DNA of 32,827 nt from Chitinispirillales bacterium (GTDB lineage Bacteria; Fibrobacterota; Chitinivibrionia; Chitinivibrionales; Chitinispirillaceae), in assembly GCA_031286265.1 (NCBI GenBank), contig JAITUP010000186.1, forward strand, positions 1-32,827. Direction: 5' to 3'. A program made the translations under genes and the position numbers. Shown one piece after another: positions 8,918-17,599 of the stretch. The first letter of the stretch is position 1. The number at the start of each line of letters is the position of its first letter. The notes below the pieces were generated by a model that saw nothing but the letters and a program-made list of their open reading frames with translations, had not been told where the DNA came from and ran no database searches.

Positions 8918-9958
8918 TTATTTATTTAAAATTGATATTATATATTCTACGTCCTGTGCCACCGATTTATCGGCATTCATCAATTTTTCAACTAACTGTA
9001 TGGCATGGATGACTGTGCTGTGATCTCTGCCGCCGAAGTTCAAGCCTATGGATTTCAGGCTGTGATTCGTAACGTTCTTCGAAATATACATTGCGACCTG
9101 CCTGCAAAACGCGACTTCTTTTCTTTTATTTTTTTCACGAATATTGTTTACCGGAACTTTATAAAAATCGGCTGTTTTTTCAATTATTGCGTCTATGGAT
9201 ATTTTTGATTTTACGGTTTTAATATTGTCCTTAAGCGCGTCTTTGGCTAGATCAAGCGTTATGTCGCTTTTATGTATGGACGCAAAGGCAAGGAGCCGTC
9301 TTACAGCGCCTTCCAATTCTCTTATATTGGATGAAATATTTTCGGCTATGTAGTACAAAATTTCGTTAGGAAGGCTTAAATTTCCTTCTTCTGCCTTTTT
9401 TTCAAGAATTGCGACACGGGTTTCAAGATCAGGCGGTTGAATATCTACGGAAAGCCCCGATTGAAATCTGGAAATTAACCGGTCTTGCAAACCTTTTAAC
9501 GACGACGGAGGAAGATCGGACGTTAGTACAATCTGTTTTCCATTTTGATAAAGCGTATTAAAAATATGAAAAAATTCTTCTTGCGTACTTTCTTTTCCGG
9601 CAAAAAATTGAATGTCGTCCATAAGTAATACATCACTCTCTCTGAACCGTGTTGTAAATTTTTTAGTATTGCCGTCTTTTATTGATTCTATAAAACTTAT
9701 ATAGAATTCTTCGGATGAAATATACGTTACCACACGCTGTGAATCGATATTAGCAACATAATTTCCGATTGATTGCAATAGATGTGTTTTTCCAAGTCCT
9801 ACGCCGCCATATATAAGTAGTGGATTAAATTTAGTTTTTCCCGGCGCTTCAGCCACGGCCATAGCCGCGCTCTGGGCAAATTTGTTGCTAGGCCCGACCA
9901 CAAATTTTTCGAGCGTATAATGTTTATTCAAGTGTGGATACAGTATATCGATTTGCAT
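8918..9958 (-). CDS. dnaA: Replication initiator DnaA lacking domains I and II
   Basis: Starts MQIDILYPHLNKHYTLEKFVVGPSNKFAQSAAMAVAEAPGKTKFNPLLIYGGVGLGKTHLLQSIG (start of domain III). Walker A GGVGLGKTH, LLMDDIQFFAGKESTQEEFFHIFN, C-terminal DNA-binding signature GLNFGGRDHSTVIHA. 346 aa. Confidence 0.95.
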   Translation of the reverse strand: MQIDILYPHLNKHYTLEKFVVGPSNKFAQSAAMAVAEAPGKTKFNPLLIYGGVGLGKTHLLQSIGNYVANIDSQRVVTYISSEEFYISFIESIKDGNTKKFTTRFRESDVLLMDDIQFFAGKESTQEEFFHIFNTLYQNGKQIVLTSDLPPSSLKGLQDRLISRFQSGLSVDIQPPDLETRVAILEKKAEEGNLSLPNEILYYIAENISSNIRELEGAVRRLLAFASIHKSDITLDLAKDALKDNIKTVKSKISIDAIIEKTADFYKVPVNNIREKNKRKEVAFCRQVAMYISKNVTNHSLKSIGLNFGGRDHSTVIHAIQLVEKLMNADKSVAQDVEYIISILNK

Positions 9959-10153
9959 ATTATTTTAATTTGTATAACAACATAAAAATACTGGAACATA
10001 GAAATATAAATAATGGCATGAATCAAAATCATTTTTTTGTAGTTTTTATAGAATCTAAGTTTTTTAATTTTTATCCATTCACTGGCTTTAGCCATGGCCT
10101 GACCGTAAAATCAGGGGTAGGTTTTAGATATTGAGGTTATTATCAATCCACCG

Positions 10154-10588
10154 TTATTTTTCCAATGCTGTCAATATTCCCACAAGTTCGTTACGAATTT
10201 CCGAAATAAAATTTTCGGGCGGTTGCAAAAACGGTGCAGACGGTGTATCAAATAAATCAACTTTTTCACATGATTTTTTCTCGTTGTGGCGTTTTGTACC
10301 GAGACGTTCTTCACGGCGTTCTTCCGTTATTTTCTTTTGAGCTCCTGAGACTGTATATTTTTCTTCCTGCAACAAGTGTTTTATTCGGAGAATAAGTTCG
10401 ATATCTCTGTCTTTGTATGCACGGTTGCCGGAACGGTTTTTCTTGGGGCGTAATTGGGTAAAATCTTTTTCCCAACCGCGCAAGGCATGAGGTTCAAGGT
10501 TTGTCATTTGGCATACTTCGCTGATTGTATAATAGAGCTTTTTGCCGACGACGGGTTTGGACGAGTGGTTGTTTTTTGTTTGCAACAT
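10154..10588 (-). CDS. MerR-family HTH regulator
   Basis: LYYTISEVCQMTNLEPHALRGWEKDFTQLRPKKNRSGNRAYKDRDIELILRIKHLLQEEKYTVSGAQKKI: MerR-type winged HTH and W1/R-Y-x-x-x-D pattern. Confidence 0.85.
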   Translation of the reverse strand: MLQTKNNHSSKPVVGKKLYYTISEVCQMTNLEPHALRGWEKDFTQLRPKKNRSGNRAYKDRDIELILRIKHLLQEEKYTVSGAQKKITEERREERLGTKRHNEKKSCEKVDLFDTPSAPFLQPPENFISEIRNELVGILTALEK

Positions 10589-10652
10589 ATTTTACTTGTA
10601 TCTCCCATAAGAAACAAAAATCAGAATATCAAAATAAAAACATAAAACATTA

Positions 10653-11669
10653 TCACCAGAACTCCGGTTTTGAATCTCTCATCATCAAATCGCGAACAGC
10701 TTCCTTTGCCGATTTATTCTCAAATAACGTTTTGTAAATCTGTGTTGTGATGGGCATTTCTATTCCTATTTTTTGAGAAAGGGCATAAGCGGAACGAGCG
10801 GTTTCTACACCCTCTGCTACCATTGTCATTTGACCAAGCGCCTGTTCGAGTGTTAGCCCGCTTGCGATTAGCTCCCCCATTCGACGGTTGCGGCTGTGTT
10901 TGCTTATACAGGTGGTAATTAGATCTCCTATTCCCGCGAGCCCGGAGAACGTTGACTCCTTCGCGCCCATCTTACGGCCGAGGCGCATCATTTCCGCAAT
11001 GCCGCGCGTCATTAACGCGCCTTTTGTGTTGTCGCCGAATCCCATTCCGTCAATTATTCCCGCCGCGACCGCAATCACGTTTTTAATGCTTGCCGCAAGT
11101 TCTACCCCACGCATATCGTCGTTTGTGTAAACTCTAAATGTTTCGGTTGAAAAATTTTCCTGAATAAGCTGCGCGAGTTCCTGATTTTCGGACGCGGCCA
11201 CAACAGTGGTCGGTATCCCTCGCAATACCTCTTCGGCGTGCGAAGGACCGCTCAGCGCGACGATTCTATTTGCCTTGAGGTCGGGAATCTCGTTCATCAA
11301 TACATCCGTCATCAGTTCAAGCGTGCTGATCTCAATTCCCTTTGATGCCATTACCCAGCCTTTGATTTTGTCGAATACGGATTGATTTGTTTCTGCGACG
11401 GCGGCTTTGAGCGTTTGGCGCATCGTTTGCGACGGCACTACGCAAAGAATGATTTCTGCGTCATCAAATATTTCACCGATGTTGTTGGTGATTTTTATTT
11501 CCCGGGGTATAACGATTCCGGGGAGTTTCGTAGGCAGCTCCCGCGTGTCATTTAGCTGGCGTGTGGTTTCTGGGCAAAACTCCCACATTGTCAAACGATG
11601 CCCCTTCCTATGGAGCAGCATGGCAAGAGCGATACCCCAGGAACCGGCGCCTAAAATTCCTATGTTCAT
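10653..11669 (-). CDS. gpsA: Glycerol-3-phosphate dehydrogenase [NAD(P)+]
   Basis: MNIGILGAGSWGIALAMLLHRKGHRLTMWEF; SKGIEISTLELMTDVL; VALSGPSHAEEVLRGIPTTVV; ELAASIKNVIAVAAGIIDGMGFGDNTKGALMTRG. ORF extends to 11702. Confidence 0.95.
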   Translation of the reverse strand: MNIGILGAGSWGIALAMLLHRKGHRLTMWEFCPETTRQLNDTRELPTKLPGIVIPREIKITNNIGEIFDDAEIILCVVPSQTMRQTLKAAVAETNQSVFDKIKGWVMASKGIEISTLELMTDVLMNEIPDLKANRIVALSGPSHAEEVLRGIPTTVVAASENQELAQLIQENFSTETFRVYTNDDMRGVELAASIKNVIAVAAGIIDGMGFGDNTKGALMTRGIAEMMRLGRKMGAKESTFSGLAGIGDLITTCISKHSRNRRMGELIASGLTLEQALGQMTMVAEGVETARSAYALSQKIGIEMPITTQIYKTLFENKSAKEAVRDLMMRDSKPEFW

Positions 11670-11722
11670 AATAATAGTACCTCCAAAATTAAAATTTTCC
11701 ATGGAGCGGCTTGTGTTCGCCC

Positions 11723-13156
11723 CTACATATCGACATTGTCGTTATCCACATCATCAATCTTATTACCACCACGTTTTCGAGCAATTGGCCTGAATTCCAA
11801 AACCAATGGACACCCGCAGAAATTGTATTTTTCGTAAATTTTGTTTGCTAAAAACCGCTCATATCCCGGATTAATCATGTCGGGATGCGTTACGAAAAAA
11901 CGGAAACATGGAAACGTCGCGTTGACCTGTTTTGCGCCGAGGAAACGTACTTCGCTGCCCGGAGTTACGGGATGCGGATGCGCTCGCACCCAATCAAAGA
12001 CCAGATTTTCAAACTCCGCGCCGCCCACGTTCACACCCATCCGCTCTTCAACTTCAAAAACTTTGTCCATGAGCGACGATACGCGTTGCCCCGTTAGCGC
12101 GGACAATGAAATCATCGGCACATTTTTTAGCTCTTGATATTCTTCGCGCGCTTCGGCTACCAAATTATCAAACGTTTTGTGATCCTTTTCCAAAATGTCC
12201 CATTTGTTCCATACAACCACGACACCTTTACGCTCCTCGAAAATCTTGCGCAATATCCGCATGTCCTGCACGCCCATTCCCACATTCACATCAATCACTA
12301 AAACGCAAATATCGCATCGTCCGATACTGTCAATAGCACGCATGTTAGAATAGTATTCCAGATCATTTTTTTTGACACGCGCTTTCTTGCGCAGCCCGGC
12401 GGTATCTATCAATATAATTTTTTTGTCGCCAAAATCAAGCAAAGAATCTATGGCATCGCGTGTTGTGCCGGGTTTTGAATCAACAATCATTCGGTTTTGC
12501 TTGAGCAATTTGTTGACAAGCGACGATTTTCCGGCGTTGGGTCTGCCGACAATCGCGACTTTCAGCCCGTCAATCTCGGGCATCGGTTCCTGTTCGTCGT
12601 CGGTGCCTGATGAATTGATGTCGTCGTTTATACGCGCAACTATTTCATCTAACAAATCTCCGACGCCCTTACCGTGCAGCGCGGAGGTTGCATACGGCTT
12701 GCCGAGGCCGAGCTGCATGTAGGACGGCACCTCATAAACCGCCTTTGCCGATTCCGCCTTGTTAACAACCAAAATAGTCCGTGAAGCAAATGACCGTCTA
12801 AGCTGCCTTGCGATAATCTGGTCAAAATCTGTAATTCCCGTCCCGAGTTCCACCATAAACAAAATCACCGCGCTTTCCCGCATCGCGATATCTACCTGCT
12901 CGTGTATCGCCTCCGGAATCGCCTCGCGCAAATTCGGGATCAGCCCGCCGGTGTCGACCAGCGTGAATTCCACACCGTTCCACACCGTTTTCATGTAATT
13001 ACGGTCGCGCGTAACCCCGGCTACGTCATCCACTACGGCTATCCGTTTGCGCAAAATCCGATTAAACAGGCTGCTCTTACCCACATTGGGCCGACCGACA
13101 ATAGATATTACTGGGAGCGGCGGTAATGCATTCGTATCCATAGGGTTAAAATACAT
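11723..13156 (-). CDS. der: Ribosome-associated GTPase Der (EngA)
   Basis: Two tandem GTPase domains (GRPNVGKSSLFNRI, DTGGL; GRPNAGKSSLVNKL, DTAGLRKKARV) and a KH-like C-terminus. Confidence 0.96.
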   Translation of the reverse strand: MYFNPMDTNALPPLPVISIVGRPNVGKSSLFNRILRKRIAVVDDVAGVTRDRNYMKTVWNGVEFTLVDTGGLIPNLREAIPEAIHEQVDIAMRESAVILFMVELGTGITDFDQIIARQLRRSFASRTILVVNKAESAKAVYEVPSYMQLGLGKPYATSALHGKGVGDLLDEIVARINDDINSSGTDDEQEPMPEIDGLKVAIVGRPNAGKSSLVNKLLKQNRMIVDSKPGTTRDAIDSLLDFGDKKIILIDTAGLRKKARVKKNDLEYYSNMRAIDSIGRCDICVLVIDVNVGMGVQDMRILRKIFEERKGVVVVWNKWDILEKDHKTFDNLVAEAREEYQELKNVPMISLSALTGQRVSSLMDKVFEVEERMGVNVGGAEFENLVFDWVRAHPHPVTPGSEVRFLGAKQVNATFPCFRFFVTHPDMINPGYERFLANKIYEKYNFCGCPLVLEFRPIARKRGGNKIDDVDNDNVDM

Positions 13157-13292
13157 TAGTTAAGATAAAAAATCAAGTATTAATATTAAGATCGCCGCAA
13201 AGCGCGCGTTGAACAGATTTAGTTCGCGGGCAATTCAGAGAGTTTTACGGTTTACCAACAATTTATCGTCAACTCATCAACAATTTTTTTGG

Positions 13293-13652
13293 CTACAAAC
13301 TGCTCAAATCGACGCTTGGAAAATGTTCTTGCGCCAACTCAAGACTATCGTGTAGCGCAAGATTCGGTATTCTGTGTATGTTCATTGTTTTCAGCATTTC
13401 ACACACGTAGCTTGATGCGACCAAACGCAACGTATTTTTTGTGCCGATAACGGTTTTTAGAAATTGCACCAGTACGCCTATTTCCGAGGAGTATATCACC
13501 GTGGAGTTGACAAGCTCAATCACGGTGTCCCGGTTATTTTTGGCCGCGGTTTCCGCCTGTAGCACTTTTTTCAGATCCTCCGGGTCGGAGGCGCTTTCAC
13601 CGTTATACTTGATGAATAGCACTTCCTCCCGTTCAATCTTTATCAACGACAT
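13293..13652 (-). CDS. STAS-domain (anti-sigma-factor-antagonist-like) protein
   Basis: MSLIKIEREEVLFIKYNGESASDPEDLKKVLQAE...VIELVNSTVIYSSEIGVLVQFLKTVIGTKNTLRLVASSYVCEMLKTMNIHRI. Strong RBS (aggaggaatat) before ATG 13652. Confidence 0.75.
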   Translation of the reverse strand: MSLIKIEREEVLFIKYNGESASDPEDLKKVLQAETAAKNNRDTVIELVNSTVIYSSEIGVLVQFLKTVIGTKNTLRLVASSYVCEMLKTMNIHRIPNLALHDSLELAQEHFPSVDLSSL

Positions 13653-14019
13653 ATATTCCTCCTTTTTTTCCGGTGTTTTTTTCGTCGCCATTCTGCATGG
13701 AGCAGTTGCCGTTATAGATGACACCCTCTTTTATGACCAATTCCTTGGCACGGATGTCGCCTTTGACAATCGCCGACGTGTGAAGTTCGATTCTGTCCTC
13801 AATATACATATTTCCAAGGACTTTTCCAAAAACTAACGCGTTTTGGGCTTTTATTTCCGCCTCCACCGAGCCGGTTTCGCCAATCGTAACCGTCCCAAAG
13901 GATTGGATTTTCCCTTTGAACGTTCCATCGATGCGTATGCTGTGCTTAGCGTTGATGACGCCATCAAACGCGCATCCCGTACCGATAATGTTGAGAAGAC
14001 TGTTGCCACTTTTCGACAT
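13633..14019 (-). CDS. Bactofilin (polymer-forming cytoskeletal protein)
   Basis: GTGCAFDGVINAKHSIRIDGTFKGKIQSFGTVTIGETGSVEAEIKAQNALVFGKVLGNMYIEDRIELHTSAIVKGDIRAKELVIKEGVIYNGNCSM: classic bactofilin beta-helix repeats. RBS aaggaggggaagg. Overlaps the STAS ORF by ~20 bp. Confidence 0.95.
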   Translation of the reverse strand: MSKSGNSLLNIIGTGCAFDGVINAKHSIRIDGTFKGKIQSFGTVTIGETGSVEAEIKAQNALVFGKVLGNMYIEDRIELHTSAIVKGDIRAKELVIKEGVIYNGNCSMQNGDEKNTGKKGGIYVVDKD

Positions 14020-14113
14020 TTTTCCTTCCCCTCCTTTCATATATTTTATGCGTACCGATGAACTAATCTATCGGACCATTGTTTCCGTTTGCCGAGGTCG
14101 CGTCCGCGGCAGC

Positions 14114-14935
14114 CTATCTTTCATTTGCCGTCCCGATGAAATTCATAGGGTCGACGTGTCTTTCATCCTTGAATATTTCGTAATGCACATGCGGTGCCGT
14201 TGAACGGCCGGTATTGCCCACTAGCGCTATCGTTTGCCCTCTATTAACCCTGTCTCCCGGCGACACAAGCACCTGCGAGCAGTGGCTATAGCGCGTTTGG
14301 AAACCGTTGTCGTGCCGGACTTCCACCGTAAGGCCGAGATATTTGTCGAAGCGAACTTCCTCTACCATACCCATCGCTGTGACTCTGATTGGTGTGCCGT
14401 GTGCAGCCGCTATATCTATGCCTTTGTGCGTATCTTCGGAAAAATGTTTTGTAATCCATCCATCAACCGGCATGATGTTGGGGACCGAAGCCGCGAACCC
14501 CGCGGCATCGGCCGCCGCTCGCTCGGTATCGACATGGGTAATGGTTGAAATCTCCTGGTTGCTCCTGTCGGTAACGGCTCTCGCAATGGCGCCGCCGGAC
14601 GATGCCGACCCCCACATATCAGTGATATTCGCAAGTCGATGCAGATAGGCCGTCATGCTGTCTATGTTTGCCATCTTTTGGGAAGATATTTCCAAATTGT
14701 TGTTGTGCTCCCTGAGACGAATATTTTCTTGCACCAAATTGTCGAATAGTTGCAATTTCATAGCGATTTCGCTGTTTTTGTAGATTAGAATTATCAGGCT
14801 GGTAATGATAAACAGGGCGGAAATCACCGTCAAATAAATGGTATAGCGATGTATGCGCAGGGTAAAAGGGCTACCACGGCCCTCCGGGCAGAACATAAAC
14901 GTGTAGTGATTGTTTTGTTTATTGCGCTTTTTCAT
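14114..14935 (-). CDS. Membrane-anchored M23 (LytM) peptidase
   Basis: N-terminal TM (YLTVISALFIITSLIILIY), coiled segment, then HKGIDIAAAHGTPI, RYSHCSQVLVSPGDRVNRGQTIALVGNTGRSTAPHVHYEIF with zinc ligands HxxxD and HxH retained. Confidence 0.95.
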   Translation of the reverse strand: MKKRNKQNNHYTFMFCPEGRGSPFTLRIHRYTIYLTVISALFIITSLIILIYKNSEIAMKLQLFDNLVQENIRLREHNNNLEISSQKMANIDSMTAYLHRLANITDMWGSASSGGAIARAVTDRSNQEISTITHVDTERAAADAAGFAASVPNIMPVDGWITKHFSEDTHKGIDIAAAHGTPIRVTAMGMVEEVRFDKYLGLTVEVRHDNGFQTRYSHCSQVLVSPGDRVNRGQTIALVGNTGRSTAPHVHYEIFKDERHVDPMNFIGTANER

Positions 14936-14952
14936 TTAATATCCTGCTGTCC

Positions 14953-15852
14953 TCATGTTAATAATATATCAAAAACCCTGGCCAGATCGTCTTCACTAAA
15001 ATAATCTATTTCCACCCGGCCTTTCCCGCTCCCCGCCGTTTTTAATCTTATCGGTGTCCCGAACTTATATTGCAGTTGTTCCAGCGCGTTTGTGATATCC
15101 GGAGCTTCCGGTGTTTTGACGATAGATTTTGGTTTTGACGGCATCGGTTCCTTTTCCGAAAACGCGGATGGTTTGGCCAGCTGCTCCACATCCCTCACCG
15201 TTAGCTTGTCCTCTATAATTCTGCGCGCCGCTTCTAACTGTTTTTCTTCGGTATCCAACGCCAAAACAGCTCGCGCGTGCCCGGAGCTGATTTCGTTTTT
15301 CCGTACCATTTCTTGAATTTTTCCGGGAAGATTCAGCAGGCGCAGGGCATTTGTTATGACGGATCTGCTCCTGCCTACCTGACTTGCGAGTTCTTCGTGC
15401 GTATAGCTGAATTCCAGTATTAACTTTTGGTACGCCAACGCTTTTTCGATTTCGTTCAACTGTTCGCGTTGAATGTTTTCCACAAGAGCAAGCTCGAGCA
15501 TTTCCTTGTCGGTAACGTTTGTTCTAACGATACACTGGATACAGTCGCGCTTCAGATATCTGAACGCCCGGAATCTACGCTCACCGGAAATTATTTGGTA
15601 TCGATCCCCATTTTTGCGCAGGACTATCGGTTGCAACAACCCCTGAACTTTGATGCTCTCAGCCAACCCCGCGATTTCGCCATCATCAAAATCAATACGC
15701 GGCTGATATGGGTTCGTATCTATCGCGTTTATGTCGACATCTTGTATTTCGCCGCTCTTGTCCTCTGATTCCGAATGGGTCGGAATCAGATTGGCAATAC
15801 CTCTACCCAAAGCCTTGCGCTTATTGCTTTTGCTATTTTGTGTTTTGTTCAT
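14953..15852 (-). CDS. parB: Chromosome partitioning protein ParB
   Basis: KALGRGIANLIP, NPYQPRIDFDDGEIAGLAESIKVQGLLQPIVLR, ISGERRFRAFRYL, LALVENIQREQLNEIEKALAYQKLI, HTH SQVGRSRSVITNALRLLNLP. Confidence 0.96.
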   Translation of the reverse strand: MNKTQNSKSNKRKALGRGIANLIPTHSESEDKSGEIQDVDINAIDTNPYQPRIDFDDGEIAGLAESIKVQGLLQPIVLRKNGDRYQIISGERRFRAFRYLKRDCIQCIVRTNVTDKEMLELALVENIQREQLNEIEKALAYQKLILEFSYTHEELASQVGRSRSVITNALRLLNLPGKIQEMVRKNEISSGHARAVLALDTEEKQLEAARRIIEDKLTVRDVEQLAKPSAFSEKEPMPSKPKSIVKTPEAPDITNALEQLQYKFGTPIRLKTAGSGKGRVEIDYFSEDDLARVFDILLT

Positions 15853-16648
15853 TGTCCATCACTTCCTTGGCCAGCGTTAAATAGTTTTCGGCGCCTGCCG
15901 ACATAATATTGTACAAAATAATCGGTTTACCAAACGACGGCGCTTCACTCAGCCTGACGTTCCGCGAAATCACGACATTGAATACCCTGCCGGAAAAACA
16001 AGAGCGCACATCTTCCGCTACCTCTCGCGACAAGCTAAGCCTACCGTCATACATTGTCAATAACGCGCCCTCTATGACTAGTTTGGGGTTGAGGTTTTTT
16101 TGAACTTGCCGTACAGTGTTCAACAGCTCTGCCAGTCCCTCCAGGGCGTAATACTCACATTGAATCGGTATTAATACCGATGTTGCTGCAGTTAACACGT
16201 TTACGGTAACAAGCCCGAGCGATGGCGGCGAGTCTATGATAATATAGTCATATTCATCCGAAATAGCCTGTAGTGCCGAACGGAGCCGATACTCTCGTGC
16301 CATGGTGTTGACCAGCTCAATCTCTGCCCCTGCCAGATCGGGCGTCGCGGGCGCGACATCGAGAAATTTCATGTAATCCACAGTCTGACGGATATCGCGA
16401 ATCTCGACCGGATGGCCATCAACCTCCCTTTCGGTGATAACGTCATACATCGATAGTTCCACACTGCCTTTGTCTATGCCAAGCCCCGTAGTGGCGTTTG
16501 ACTGCGCGTCCATATCGACGATTAGCGTTTTTCGTTCCGCAGCGGCGAGACACGCAGCAAGATTGATGGAGGTCGTAGTTTTTCCTACGCCGCCTTTTTG
16601 GTTACAAACCGCAATAATTTTTGCCACAAAACCCTCTTTGTTTTTCAA
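15833..16648 (-). CDS. parA: Chromosome partitioning ATPase ParA (Soj)
   Basis: AKIIAVCNQKGGVGKTTTSINLAACLAA (deviant Walker A), TLIVDMDAQSNATTGLG, DYIIIDSPPSLGLVTVN. Overlaps parB by ~20 bp. The ORF start at 16648 is TTG. Confidence 0.96.
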   Translation of the reverse strand: MKNKEGFVAKIIAVCNQKGGVGKTTTSINLAACLAAAERKTLIVDMDAQSNATTGLGIDKGSVELSMYDVITEREVDGHPVEIRDIRQTVDYMKFLDVAPATPDLAGAEIELVNTMAREYRLRSALQAISDEYDYIIIDSPPSLGLVTVNVLTAATSVLIPIQCEYYALEGLAELLNTVRQVQKNLNPKLVIEGALLTMYDGRLSLSREVAEDVRSCFSGRVFNVVISRNVRLSEAPSFGKPIILYNIMSAGAENYLTLAKEVMDNEQNTK

Positions 16649-16854
16649 ACATTTTTATTCTATCAAACATGACCGCCCACAGAATCAACATTCTATCAAC
16701 ATTTGCGTCAATCTACACGAACATCAGCATGTTTTCGTAAAACAGGTTGATTTTTAACGTTTTGTATTATCTCAACACGTTTTTATTTTTGACACGATAC
16801 ACTACAATATACAGTTTTCCACAATCAAAATCAATACCCTTATCACGTTTTTTT

Positions 16855-17541
16855 CTACAGGATAATCATCGATACCAAACTCAGCCCGTGTATAACGTTT
16901 CCTAGATCGTATTGTGCGATTTCGTTGACTTTCACGCCATCTCTGCTAGGTGTCATAGCTTCTAACTCTGCCGCGAATTGTTTTGTTTTGTACATGTACA
17001 TGTGTCCGTCTTTTGCCAAAAGTGGTTTTGCCTGCTGCGCAAATTTGTGTAATGTTCCCGTCCCGCGGGTAATCACGTAGTCTGCCTTGTGCCCCAGATC
17101 AATGTTTTCCGCTTTGCCGTGGACGATATTCAGATTATCAAACCCTAGCTCCGCTTTTGCCCGTTCCAAAAACGCAAATTTTTTTTGGTTTGGCTCTACC
17201 AACACAAACGAAATATCCGGACGAAATATCCTGACAGGGAAAACCGGAAATCCGCCGCTTGATCCGATATCAAACGTCACTGCCCCTCTCTTGAACCCAA
17301 ACAACAACAGCGGTTGTAGCGAGTCGCAAAAGTGACGCAAAAACAATTGGTCTTCATCCGCCTCCGGCACAAGTCTCGCGCCTTTGTTTTCCTCAAGCAC
17401 GAGGCCGAGGAATGTCAAAATCATATCTCTCTGCTCCGGTTCCGGCGACAGCCCAAGGCGCTCTAGCTCTTTTGACTCGTAGCTCGTTTTTGCACGCTCC
17501 ACAAACAATTTTTTTGGCCTACCTTTTTTACCTTTACCCAT
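16855..17541 (-). CDS. rsmG: 16S rRNA (guanine-N7)-methyltransferase RsmG
   Basis: FDIGSSGGFPVFPVRIFRPDISFVLVEPNQKKFAFLERAKAELGFDNLNIVHGKAENI, with position downstream of mnmG. Motif I is somewhat divergent from the usual GSGAGFPG. Confidence 0.85.
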   Translation of the reverse strand: MGKGKKGRPKKLFVERAKTSYESKELERLGLSPEPEQRDMILTFLGLVLEENKGARLVPEADEDQLFLRHFCDSLQPLLLFGFKRGAVTFDIGSSGGFPVFPVRIFRPDISFVLVEPNQKKFAFLERAKAELGFDNLNIVHGKAENIDLGHKADYVITRGTGTLHKFAQQAKPLLAKDGHMYMYKTKQFAAELEAMTPSRDGVKVNEIAQYDLGNVIHGLSLVSMIIL

Positions 17542-17569
17542 TTTTTCTCCCGCCCTACGCTGTTTTGAT

Positions 17570-17599
17570 TGATTGATGTTTCACGTGAAACATCAATCA
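17570..17599. promoter_or_regulatory. parS: parS site 1 (core 17577-17592) within a 30 bp perfect palindrome
   Basis: TGATTGATGTTTCACGTGAAACATCAATCA; core TGTTTCACGTGAAACA is the exact consensus ParB binding site. Confidence 0.97.
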
